DNA from: Pseudomonas brassicacearum
GTDB lineage: Bacteria > Pseudomonadota > Gammaproteobacteria > Pseudomonadales > Pseudomonadaceae
NCBI RefSeq assembly: GCF_003732265.1
Contig: NZ_MOBK01000011.1
Coordinates: 1 to 64,000, forward strand
Length of the DNA: 64,000 nt
Direction of reading: 5' to 3'
Position numbers and translations under genes: made by a program. Below, one piece after another: positions 15,696-23,603 of the stretch. Positions within the stretch are counted from its first letter, which is position 1. Each line of letters begins with the position of its first letter. The notes under the pieces were generated by a model. It saw only the letters and a program-made list of their open reading frames with translations. It was not told the DNA's origin and made no database searches.

Positions 15696-16565
15696 TTAGG
15701 CGGCCAGTTTACGGCGGTTGTACAAACCACCCAACAAACCGGTCAGGCATCCGACGAGCAACCCGCCGACGTGCGCAGCGTTGGCAATTTCACCGAAGCC
15801 GATCATCGAGACCAGCCCGGACAGGCACAGCACCAGCCACACCAGCATCATCACCAGCACGCCGCGCGGCAGGCGATAAGCCGGGTTCGGCGACAGCAGC
15901 TGGAATATCCAGCAATGCCCGAGCAGGCCGTACAGCACGCCGGACAAGCCGCCAAACAAGGTCGGGCCGCTGAAATAATACTGGGCATAGTTGGAGACGA
16001 GGCTGAACAGCAACGTCAGGCCGATCAGGTTGATGCTGCCCTGACGCGACTCGATGCGCCGGCCCAGTTCCCAGTACCACATGCCGTTCATGGCCAGGTG
16101 CAGGATGCCGAAGTGGATCAGCATCGGCGTTATCAGGCGCCACCACTGCCCCGCCGCAAGGCTGTCGGCCAACGGTACGAAATGGATGTACTCGCCGACT
16201 ACGCGGAAATCGAGGAAAGTCAGCCAGCGCATCGTGTCGAGGTTTTCGCCCAGCAGCGTCACCGCACCGACAAGGATGCTCAGCAGCAAAATCGCCGCAG
16301 TCGCCCTGGCGTAGCGCAGTTGCTCGACGAAACCGGGGCGCCGGGTGGTTTGCGCGGCCGGAATGTCGAGTTGCTGATCGGGATCACCAGCCGGAAAACG
16401 TTCGTACAACGAACGCACGTCTTCGCTGATGTTGGCTGGCACCCACAGCACTTGCTCGCCCGACTCTTCGCTGACGCGGTGCGGCACCTGCATGCGCTGC
16501 AGCAGTTTGACGAACCCGCTCAAATCCACCGCCAGCGGCAGGCGTAATACGGCAACCACGCTCAT
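15696..16565 (-). CDS. Rhomboid intramembrane serine protease (GlpG-like)
   Basis: This 289-residue inner-membrane protease cleaves within membrane segments of substrate proteins. A cytosolic N-terminal domain of about 85 residues precedes six membrane helices. The catalytic dyad is Ser208 in GGLSGVLYG and His265 in NAAHVGG. The helix-2 HFGILHLAMN motif (His151, His156, Asn160), which forms the oxyanion site, is intact. The start ATG overlaps the stop of the upstream metallophosphatase as ATGA, so the two are translationally coupled. Confidence 0.94.
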   Translation of the reverse strand: MSVVAVLRLPLAVDLSGFVKLLQRMQVPHRVSEESGEQVLWVPANISEDVRSLYERFPAGDPDQQLDIPAAQTTRRPGFVEQLRYARATAAILLLSILVGAVTLLGENLDTMRWLTFLDFRVVGEYIHFVPLADSLAAGQWWRLITPMLIHFGILHLAMNGMWYWELGRRIESRQGSINLIGLTLLFSLVSNYAQYYFSGPTLFGGLSGVLYGLLGHCWIFQLLSPNPAYRLPRGVLVMMLVWLVLCLSGLVSMIGFGEIANAAHVGGLLVGCLTGLLGGLYNRRKLAA

Positions 16566-17533
16566 CGCAGCACCTCCGGCCGTTCGACATCGACCCAGAC
16601 AAATTTATGCGGATCGAGGCGGGTTTCCTGATCCAGCCGATAGGCGACCAGTTTGCCGTAGAGCACGGCGCTGTAATCCAGGCAGGCCAGGTTCGGGCGA
16701 ATCGATGCCGGTTTGCCACTGCGCCAGTAGTGGCCGACGAACAACAACGGCTCGTCGACGCCGTAGCGCAGCAAGGTATTTTTTTCCGTGGATGACAGTG
16801 GCGTCCTGGCCACTGGCTCGGGCAATGCGTCGGGCTGGAACACAATGTCTCCGTAGGTTTGCGGGTCGTCTTCCCAGAATTTGGTGCGGAAGAACGAACG
16901 CACCAGACCGTCGCCACTTGTCATGGTCAAGCCATCGGGCAAACGCATGTCGGTGCCGCGCAGCAACCGGTCGAACACGGTGCAGGCGAAACTGCCCGGC
17001 ACGGCCGAGGCCTGGAGGAAATGCTCATCGACGCAACCGTTGGGGAACAATCCGCGCAAGGGTTCGATCAGGCCGGAATCCCAGCATGCATGCACCACCC
17101 GGAAGCGCCCGGCATCGACGAACAACGGCATCTCGTAGAACCATTGCAGGAAGTCATGCCAGTCGCCGGGATGGTCTTCGAACTGGGTCAGGGTTTCACT
17201 GAGCAACCGTGCATGGCGTGGCGTGTGTTCACGGACAAACTGCTTGCCGCTGCCCGGCAGCGCCGGTGTGCTCCAGCCCAGTGCGTTGAATTCATGGTTG
17301 CCCATGATGCACAGCGCCTGGCCAGCCTCGACCATGTCGTGGACGATGTGCAGCGCCTCGCGAATCCGCGGGCCGCGATCAATGATGTCGCCCACAAACA
17401 CGGCCATCCGCGACGGATGCCGCCAGACGCCACCTTGTTTGTGATAACCGAGCCGGTCGAGCAAGTGCTCAAGGGTCAGAGCGCAACCGTGCACGTCACC
17501 GATCAGGTCGTAGCTACGCGCGGGATCAAGCAT
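16562..17533 (-). CDS. Metallophosphoesterase (Ser/Thr phosphatase / ApaH-like)
   Basis: This 323-residue calcineurin-type phosphoesterase starts with the metal-site motif GDVHGC (residues 11-16), then VGDIIDRGP (the GDxxDRG box) and MGNHEFNALG (the GNHE box). Later histidines lie in VVHACW and VGHYWRSG. All metal ligands of a two-metal phosphatase appear present. Natural substrate unknown; dinucleoside polyphosphates or phosphoproteins are typical of this branch. The ATG at 17533 shares one base with the nadK stop. Confidence 0.87.
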   Translation of the reverse strand: MLDPARSYDLIGDVHGCALTLEHLLDRLGYHKQGGVWRHPSRMAVFVGDIIDRGPRIREALHIVHDMVEAGQALCIMGNHEFNALGWSTPALPGSGKQFVREHTPRHARLLSETLTQFEDHPGDWHDFLQWFYEMPLFVDAGRFRVVHACWDSGLIEPLRGLFPNGCVDEHFLQASAVPGSFACTVFDRLLRGTDMRLPDGLTMTSGDGLVRSFFRTKFWEDDPQTYGDIVFQPDALPEPVARTPLSSTEKNTLLRYGVDEPLLFVGHYWRSGKPASIRPNLACLDYSAVLYGKLVAYRLDQETRLDPHKFVWVDVERPEVLR

Positions 17534-18423
17534 CAGTCGCCTCCACCACCCAATCGACTGCCCCAACCGAGCTTGGTCCGGCAGACTTCATAGTAGTTGT
17601 GGTCAAGCGGATGGATCAGCCGCAGCTTCTGCGCTTTTTTGCTGATGGTGATGGTGTCACCCGGCGCGCAGGTGAAATGGTTCTGCCCGTCACAGGAGAC
17701 TTGCGGGTAGATCTGCATATCTTTGGACACGACGATTTTCAGCTCACTGTTGCCATCGACCACAATCGGCCGGCCCGACAAGGTATGGGGGTACATCGGC
17801 ACAATCACAATAGCGTCAAGCTTGGGGTGCATGATCGGTCCGCCCGCCGACAGCGCGTAGGCTGTCGAACCGGTGGGCGTCGCGACGATCAGGCCGTCGG
17901 CCTTCTGGCTGCAGACGAACTGGCCGTCGATGTACAGCTCGAATTCGATCATCCGCGTTGATTTGCCGGGGTGCAGCACCACATCATTGAGGGCATCGCC
18001 CTGACCAATGGCTTCGGCGTGACGGCGGACTTCGGCTTGCAGCAGGAAGCGGTTTTCCACCAAGTAGTGGCCGTCGAGCACTTCGGCGACTTTGACTTCC
18101 AGCTCGTCGGGACGAATATCGGTCAGGAAACCGAGGCTGCCACGGTTGATGCCGAGCACCGGTATGTTGTGTTTGGCCAGCGCGCGAGCGGCGCCCAGCA
18201 GGCTGCCGTCACCGCCAACCACAATCACCATGTCACAGACTTCGCCGAGCATCTTGCGGGACGAGGTTTGCAGGCCATGACCGGGAAGGACTTCGGCGAT
18301 GGTGTCTTCGAGGATCACGTGCAAGTGACGATCGAGCAGAAACCGTTTCAGTCGGCGGACGGTATCCAGCACCTGGGAACTGCCCAGGCGACCGATGATG
18401 CCGATATTACGAAATTGCTCCAT
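17533..18423 (-). CDS. nadK: NAD kinase
   Basis: This 296-residue cytosolic enzyme phosphorylates NAD to NADP. The diagnostic GGDGS motif is at residues 70-74. NRGSLGFLTD, the ALND Asn-Asp pair, and DGLIVATPTGSTAYALSAGGP with the conserved Gly/Thr-rich loop follow. Length matches bacterial NadK. The ATG at 18423 gives MEQFRNIGIIGR, the conserved N-terminus. It is the first gene of the nadK-metallophosphatase-rhomboid-yeaC-DUF2797-pepN operon and diverges from the DUF1853 gene. Confidence 0.97.
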   Translation of the reverse strand: MEQFRNIGIIGRLGSSQVLDTVRRLKRFLLDRHLHVILEDTIAEVLPGHGLQTSSRKMLGEVCDMVIVVGGDGSLLGAARALAKHNIPVLGINRGSLGFLTDIRPDELEVKVAEVLDGHYLVENRFLLQAEVRRHAEAIGQGDALNDVVLHPGKSTRMIEFELYIDGQFVCSQKADGLIVATPTGSTAYALSAGGPIMHPKLDAIVIVPMYPHTLSGRPIVVDGNSELKIVVSKDMQIYPQVSCDGQNHFTCAPGDTITISKKAQKLRLIHPLDHNYYEVCRTKLGWGSRLGGGGD

Positions 18424-18531
18424 GGGGTTCCTGCAAGGACGGCGAAAAAGACGATTATGGGCGAAAGCGCAGGATAGACAAAATCCTTTCAGCCACAAGG
18501 GTGTACTCATGTTTAGGGCTATGCTCGCAAG

Positions 18532-19482
18532 ATGATCCTATTTCCCGATTTGCTCTCGTTGCCCCATCAGTTGCGCCACCCCGAAGTGCGCGACCTGGCC
18601 TGGGTCATCCTCGCGCCGCCAATGCTCATCGACACGCCGTGGCCGCAGCGGCATCCGCTGGCCGGCAGCGACTGGGTGCAAGAACCGCAACGCCTGGAGC
18701 GCTGGCTGCGGCAACTGGACCGTGACAGTTATGACTTGCTGCACTGGCTGTCCCAGGCCCGAACCCGGCGCCTGGGCCTGTACTACGAACGCTTGTGGCA
18801 GTACGCGGTGCGTCACGCGCCAGGGATCGAGCTGATCGCCGCCAACCTGCCGATCCGCCGAGAAGGCCACACGCTGGGCGAACTGGACATGCTGCTGCGT
18901 GATCGCGACGGCGTGCATCACCTGGAACTGGCGATCAAGCTCTATCTGGGGCCGCAAAATGGCGACGGGCATGACGCCGCGCAGTGGCTCGGCCCCGGCT
19001 GTCATGATCGACTGGACCGCAAACTGGCGCATTTGGCTCAGCATCAACTGCCCATTTCCGCCCGCAGTGAAAGTCGCGAAGCGCTGGCGGCGCTGGATAT
19101 CCAGCAGTTCAGCGCGCACTTGTGGCTCGGCGGTTATCTGCTGTATCCGTGGCCGGGACAGGCCGAGCCGCCCAGCGGTGCGCATCCGCAGCATTTGCGC
19201 GGTAGCTGGCTTCATCAGAAAGACTGGGCGGACTTTGTCGTGCAACGCCCCTCCGGTCGCTGGCAGCCCCTGCCCCGCCATGCCTGGCTGGCGCCGGCGC
19301 ATTATCCTGCGGAGCAGACCTGGAGCGTCGAGCAATTGAGCGCGTGGCTCGGTGGCCTGGAGCCTTTGGCGCCGGCGCAGTTGATGGTGCGCCTGATCGA
19401 GAATGCCGAGGGGGATTGGGAGGAAGCGGAGCGATTGTTTCTGGTGGCGGATCTTTGGCCGAATGTGCCGGGTATTGGTTGA
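18532..19482 (+). CDS. DUF1853 family protein
   Basis: This 316-residue cytosolic protein has the DUF1853 pattern: N-terminal LRHPEVRDLAWVI, then LYYERLWQYAV and an ExD-type stretch GELDMLLRDRDGVHHLELAIKLYLG. The E..LDxL...HLELAxK arrangement resembles the PD-(D/E)xK nuclease core. That is only an inference here and no function is established. It diverges from nadK by 108 bp and converges on arsB across a REP pair. Confidence 0.8.
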   Translation: MILFPDLLSLPHQLRHPEVRDLAWVILAPPMLIDTPWPQRHPLAGSDWVQEPQRLERWLRQLDRDSYDLLHWLSQARTRRLGLYYERLWQYAVRHAPGIELIAANLPIRREGHTLGELDMLLRDRDGVHHLELAIKLYLGPQNGDGHDAAQWLGPGCHDRLDRKLAHLAQHQLPISARSESREALAALDIQQFSAHLWLGGYLLYPWPGQAEPPSGAHPQHLRGSWLHQKDWADFVVQRPSGRWQPLPRHAWLAPAHYPAEQTWSVEQLSAWLGGLEPLAPAQLMVRLIENAEGDWEEAERLFLVADLWPNVPGIG

Positions 19483-19508
19483 GGTTTTGTAGCGCCTGGA
19501 CCGGCCTC

Positions 19509-19584
19509 TTCGCGAGCAAGCCCGCTCCCACATTGGACTTCGTTATGGCGCAGATCGAGTGTGGGAGCGGGCTTGCTCGCGAAG
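19509..19584. repeat. REP pair (BIME), copy 4
   Basis: Inverted REP cores with a short spacer lie between the convergent DUF1853 and arsB genes. Orientation is tail-to-tail relative to copies 1-3, starting with tcgcgagcaagcccgctccc. Confidence 0.92.
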
Positions 19585-19597
19585 GGGCCGAAGCGGT

Positions 19598-20881
19598 CTA
19601 GATGGACAACCGCAAAGCCAACGCCGCCAATGTCACCAACAAAACCGGCACCGTCAACACCACCCCGACCTTGAAGTAATACCCCCACCCGATTTGGATA
19701 CCCTTGCGCTCCAGCACATGCAGCCACAACAACGTCGCCAGACTGCCAATCGGCGTAATCTTCGGCCCCAGGTCGCTGCCGATGACGTTGGCGTAAATCA
19801 TCGTCTCCTTCACCACACCACTGGCCTGACTGGCGTCGATCGACAGCAAACCGATCAGCACCGTCGGCAAATTGTTCATGATCGAAGACAGAATCGCTGT
19901 CAGCACGCCAGTGCCCATGGCCGCGCCCCAAACACCGTAATGGGCAAACCCGTCGAGCCAACCGGCCAGATACCCGGTCAGGCCGGCATTGCGCAGGCCA
20001 TACACCACCAAATACATGCCCAGCGAGAAAATCACGATTTGCCACGGTGCTTCTTTCATCACCTTGCGCGTGGAAATCCTGTGGCCGCGGGCAGCAATAC
20101 CCAGCAGCAACGCGGCGCACACCGCGGAAATGGCGCTGATCGGAATACCCAGCGGCTCCAGGGCAAAACAACCTACGAGCAGGATCACCAATACCACCCA
20201 GCCGGCATAAAACGTTGCCTTGTCATGGATCGCGGTGGCCGGTTGCTCCAGTTGTTCGGGGTCGTAATCCTTGGGAATGTCGCGCCGGAAGAACCACATC
20301 AGCATCGCCAACGTGGCCGCGACGCTCACCAGGTTGACCGGGATCATCACCGCCGCATAGCGGTTGAACGTGATGTGGAAGAAGTCGGCGGAAACGATGT
20401 TCACCAGGTTCGACACCACCAGCGGCAGGCTCGCGGTGTCGGCGATGAAACCGGCGCCCATCACGAACGCCAGGGTCGCCGCCGGGGAGAACCGCAGCGC
20501 CAGCAGCATGGAAATCACGATGGGCGTGAGGATCAGCGCCGCGCCGTCATTGGCGAACAAGGCCGAGACCAGCGCCCCCAGCAACACCATATAAGCAAAC
20601 AGCTTGCGCCCGCTGCCCCGGCCCCAACGGGCCACGTGCAAGGCGGCCCAAGCGAAGAACCCGGCCTCGTCCAGCAACAGACTGATGATGATCAGCGCCA
20701 CGAACGTACCGGTGGCATTCCAGATGATCTGCCACACAATCGGGATGTCACTCAACTGCACGACGCCGAAAATCAGCGCCAGCACGGCCCCGAAAACCGC
20801 ACTCCAGCCCACGCCCAGGCCTTTGGGTTGCCAGATCACCAGGGTGATGGTCAGCAGGAAAATGAGTGAGGCGATGAGCAT
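19598..20881 (-). CDS. arsB: ArsB-type arsenite efflux permease
   Basis: This 427-residue inner-membrane protein of the ArsB/NhaD superfamily has about twelve helices and exports arsenite (or antimonite) using the proton gradient. Diagnostic segments include LVIWQPKGLGVGWSA, LFANDGAALILTPI, GFIADTASLPLVVSNLVNIV and MNNLPTVLIGLLSI. The ATG at 20881 gives the conserved start MLIASLIFLL; the longer open frame adds an unrelated basic tail. It is unusual in having no arsR or arsC beside it, so regulation must come from elsewhere or be constitutive. Confidence 0.92.
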   Translation of the reverse strand: MLIASLIFLLTITLVIWQPKGLGVGWSAVFGAVLALIFGVVQLSDIPIVWQIIWNATGTFVALIIISLLLDEAGFFAWAALHVARWGRGSGRKLFAYMVLLGALVSALFANDGAALILTPIVISMLLALRFSPAATLAFVMGAGFIADTASLPLVVSNLVNIVSADFFHITFNRYAAVMIPVNLVSVAATLAMLMWFFRRDIPKDYDPEQLEQPATAIHDKATFYAGWVVLVILLVGCFALEPLGIPISAISAVCAALLLGIAARGHRISTRKVMKEAPWQIVIFSLGMYLVVYGLRNAGLTGYLAGWLDGFAHYGVWGAAMGTGVLTAILSSIMNNLPTVLIGLLSIDASQASGVVKETMIYANVIGSDLGPKITPIGSLATLLWLHVLERKGIQIGWGYYFKVGVVLTVPVLLVTLAALALRLSI

Positions 20882-20970
20882 GCAAAGCAACCTTGCGCGG
20901 AAAAACAAACCGCGATTCAGCCGCAACGCACGAGCAGAGTAAAGCCCCATTTTCTACACACCACGATCCC

Positions 20971-21012
20971 GTAGCAGCTGACGAGCAGCGCGAGGCTGCG
21001 TTCGGCTGCTAC
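20971..21012. repeat. Short palindromic repeat (gtagcagc...gctgctac)
   Basis: Eight-base inverted ends, gtagcagc and gctgctac, enclose a GC-rich centre between arsB and chrR. The ends match those of the larger inverted repeat at 30655-30786, so both belong to one intergenic repeat family. Confidence 0.75.
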
Positions 21013-21029
21013 AAGAGAGAAGGGTATTG

Positions 21030-21590
21030 TCAGACTTTTTTGTGTTGTTCGACCCATTTGCCGTAAGCATTGATGAAGCTCTGCAAGAACGGCTTCACCG
21101 ACTCGGACAACTTTCCTGCCTCGTCAAACGCCGAGCCCGCCCCTCCGAGATAGGCTTCCGGCTGCTGCATGCACGGCACATCCAGAAACACCATGGACTG
21201 GCGCAAGTGGTGGTTGGCGCCAAATCCACCGACTGCACCCGGCGAAACACTGATCACCCCGCCCGGCTTGCCGCTCCAGGCGCTCTGGCCGTAGGGCCGC
21301 GATCCAACGTCGATGGCATTCTTCAAAGGCGCAGGTACCGAGCGGTTGTATTCCGGGGTGACGAACAGCACTGCGTCGGATGAACGTACTTGTTGCCGGA
21401 AAGTGCTGTAGGCTGCCGGCGGTGAAGCACCATCGATGTCTTCGTTGTAGAGCGGCAAGTCGCCGATTTCGACGATTTGTAGCTTGAGATTTGCCGGTGC
21501 CAGGTCAGCCAGGGCCAATGCCACCTTGCGATTGATCGATGCCTTTCTCAAGCTGCCGACCACGACGGCGATCGTATAGACGTTACTCAT
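21030..21590 (-). CDS. chrR: NAD(P)H-dependent FMN/quinone reductase, ChrR/YieF type
   Basis: This 186-residue flavodoxin-like reductase has the FMN phosphate loop near the N-terminus (GSLRKASINRK, residues about 12-22) and the LFVTPEYNRSVP motif that contacts the isoalloxazine ring. It closely resembles the P. putida chromate reductase ChrR, which also reduces quinones and uranyl by two-electron transfer. The ATG at 21590 gives MSNVYTIAVVVGS; the upstream frame is unrelated. It is too short for ArsH despite lying near arsB. Likely role: protection against quinone or metal redox stress. Confidence 0.87.
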   Translation of the reverse strand: MSNVYTIAVVVGSLRKASINRKVALALADLAPANLKLQIVEIGDLPLYNEDIDGASPPAAYSTFRQQVRSSDAVLFVTPEYNRSVPAPLKNAIDVGSRPYGQSAWSGKPGGVISVSPGAVGGFGANHHLRQSMVFLDVPCMQQPEAYLGGAGSAFDEAGKLSESVKPFLQSFINAYGKWVEQHKKV

Positions 21591-21766
21591 GGAAGATGTC
21601 TCGACTGTCCGATGGAAAGAACTTGTAGGTATAGATGACGAATCACCCAGCGGGCTCTGAATTTCACCGCCCCTGACTATTTTTTTCTTGTAGGAAAACT
21701 TACTTCGCCCAACCACGGTCTACAGAACCGAAAATTGAGTGATTTATCTCCAGAGGTTCTAAACAG

Positions 21767-22027
21767 ATGGCAGCAGTACTTGTCGGTCAGTTCCATGCAA
21801 GAGATGCGGAAGGCCGCGTTTATTCCGTGCATGAGTTCCAGGAATCCACTCCGTCGGCAGACGGCCTCGGCGGCACGGAGCCTGTCACCACCTACAAACT
21901 GGCCATTGGCGATCGCGTCAAGAAGCTCGATGACAACCAGTTTCTGCTGGTTCAATCTGACGTGACCATCGTGCGTGAACCCGACACCTTCGTCGGCAGC
22001 GTGCCGGAAGCCAACGTCGCTTCATAA
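21767..22027 (+). CDS. Small conserved-looking hypothetical protein
   Basis: An 86-residue soluble protein beginning MAAVLVGQFHARDAEGR. It is rich in beta-strand-type alternation (VYSVHEF, TTYKLAIGDRVKKLDDNQFLLVQSDVTIVRE) and has no signal peptide or membrane segment. I do not recognise a family. Its position between chrR (divergent) and a LysR gene (88 bp downstream) gives no clear role. An AGAGG stretch about 12 bases 5' could be the ribosome site. Confidence 0.7.
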   Translation: MAAVLVGQFHARDAEGRVYSVHEFQESTPSADGLGGTEPVTTYKLAIGDRVKKLDDNQFLLVQSDVTIVREPDTFVGSVPEANVAS

Positions 22028-22115
22028 CCCTGCGTTATGAGCAGAAGTCATATGCGCGCACTTGAGTTAGGATTCAGTCACTGATTCCCTCACCTGCTGA
22101 ACATGGACTTCACGC

Positions 22116-23009
22116 ATGCGTTTACGCCATATCGAAGTGATCCACGCGCTTGTGCAGACCGGTCACCTGGGCACCGCCGCCGAATGGCTGCAGTTGCCGG
22201 TGACCGAGGTTGAAGGCATTTTGCGCGAGGCCGAGGGTCAGTTGGGTTTCATGCTGTTCTCCAGCGTGCGTGGGCGCTTGCAGGCGACCCGCGAAGCGCG
22301 GGAGCTGGAAGCACAAATCACCCACGTCTACGAGGCGCTGGAGCCGGTCCAACGTCTGGCCGCCAGCCTTAAGCAGTACCAGGCCCCGCCCCTGCGCATC
22401 ATCTGCACCCCGCCACTCGCTCAACAATTGTTGCCCCAGAGCATCGCCGCACTGCGCCGTCGCCTGCCCGATGCACCTTGCAGCCTGTTGAGCCAACCGA
22501 CCCGCGAGATCATCAAATCCCTGTTGTTGCGCGAAAGCGACCTGGGGTTGAGCCTGCACGATCCTGATCACGCTGACATCCATTGCCAGGTGATCGCCCA
22601 AGGCAAGCTCCAGCTCCTGGCGCCCCATGGCTGGCTGCAACCCAAGCAGAAATACATTTCATTGCAGGACCTGGCGGGCCAGTCGATGGTCGGCCTCGAA
22701 GGCCACGATCCGCTGAGCCGTGCCCTGGAGAACAAATTGCAGGCGTTGCGCCCGGCCCCGGTGGTGCATATCCGGGTGCAGACGCATCAGATGATGCGCA
22801 GCATGGTCGAGGCCGGTGAAGGCCTGGCGATTGTCGACCCGTTTACCGCCCTGGGCGCCAAAACCGGCGGACTTGATGTGTGTCCACTGGCCCCGGCGGT
22901 GCCGGTCAGCCTCTACGCCCTGACCCTGAAAAACGGCGAGCCCGCCGCCGCTGTTCAGGCGCTGCTGGACATCGTTACGGAACAAGCCGCGGCGATGCTG
23001 GCGAACTGA
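22116..23009 (+). CDS. LysR-family transcriptional regulator
   Basis: This 297-residue regulator has an N-terminal winged HTH (about residues 1-60, MRLRHIEVIHALVQTGHLGTAAEWL) and a periplasmic-binding-protein-like effector domain (from about residue 90). The recognition region is less canonical than usual: LPVTEVEGILREAE replaces the common S.PAVSRQI.RLE. Target genes are unclear, since the flanking genes are a small unknown protein and a convergent GNAT gene, with which it overlaps by 35 bp. Confidence 0.85.
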   Translation: MRLRHIEVIHALVQTGHLGTAAEWLQLPVTEVEGILREAEGQLGFMLFSSVRGRLQATREARELEAQITHVYEALEPVQRLAASLKQYQAPPLRIICTPPLAQQLLPQSIAALRRRLPDAPCSLLSQPTREIIKSLLLRESDLGLSLHDPDHADIHCQVIAQGKLQLLAPHGWLQPKQKYISLQDLAGQSMVGLEGHDPLSRALENKLQALRPAPVVHIRVQTHQMMRSMVEAGEGLAIVDPFTALGAKTGGLDVCPLAPAVPVSLYALTLKNGEPAAAVQALLDIVTEQAAAMLAN

Positions 23010-23589
23010 TCGGGTGTTCCAGCGCATTATCGAACAAGCGGTACCAGAATAGCGCCACTTCGGCGGTGTTCGGGTCGATCCCGCGATAGCGCAGATGATC
23101 CATCCCGCCAATCACGTAACCACAACGCTCATAGAGCCGACAGGCGCCAAGGTTGTTGTTCTGGGTTTCGAGCATGATGCCCGGCAATTTTTTCTTGCGA
23201 CTCCAGAACTGAGCAACGTCCAGCAAGGCTTTGGCCACACCGTGGTGCCGCGCCGGAGCATGCACCGCCAGTTCGTCGATGTGAGCAAAGCCGTTCCAGT
23301 TGGTGCTGACCACCAGATGACCGACCGGCTCATCGTCGAGGTACGCCATGAAAATCGCACTGTCGGCGGCATCGCGAAAGCTGCTGAATTCTTCTGGGTC
23401 AATGCCGTAGCACTTTCGATAAGGGGTGATCGGCGTAATCAACCACTGTTCGACCGGTTTGCCGATTTCGGCGGCACCGTAGGCAGCCACTTCAAAACTG
23501 AAATCACTGCCCCAGATGTAGGCCGCAAAGCCGTCATCGGCAACACGCACCGAAAGGCCTGGGTACTTGGGATTAATGACAGGTTGCAT
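22975..23589 (-). CDS. GNAT-family N-acetyltransferase
   Basis: This ~204-residue acyltransferase has the GNAT core: a strand AIFMAYLDDEPVGHLVVS, then IDELAVHAPARHHGVAKALLDVAQ (acetyl-CoA loop RxxGxA with His in place of the usual Gln) and NNLGACRLYERCGYVIGG (motif B). The start is uncertain: Met at 23589 (MQPVINPKYPG) has GAGGA about 11 bases upstream; alternatives lie at 23607 and 23619. It follows ldcA closely on the same strand. Its 3' end overlaps the end of the LysR gene, which is unusual but not rare for convergent genes. Substrate unknown. Confidence 0.83.
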   Translation of the reverse strand: MQPVINPKYPGLSVRVADDGFAAYIWGSDFSFEVAAYGAAEIGKPVEQWLITPITPYRKCYGIDPEEFSSFRDAADSAIFMAYLDDEPVGHLVVSTNWNGFAHIDELAVHAPARHHGVAKALLDVAQFWSRKKKLPGIMLETQNNNLGACRLYERCGYVIGGMDHLRYRGIDPNTAEVALFWYRLFDNALEHPISSPASPRLVP

Positions 23590-23603
23590 ACTGGGAAAGG
23601 TCC

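Noticed and set aside
21030..21590. ArsH next to arsB
   Set aside because: The protein is about 186 residues with ChrR/YieF-type sequence; ArsH is longer with a different N-terminus.
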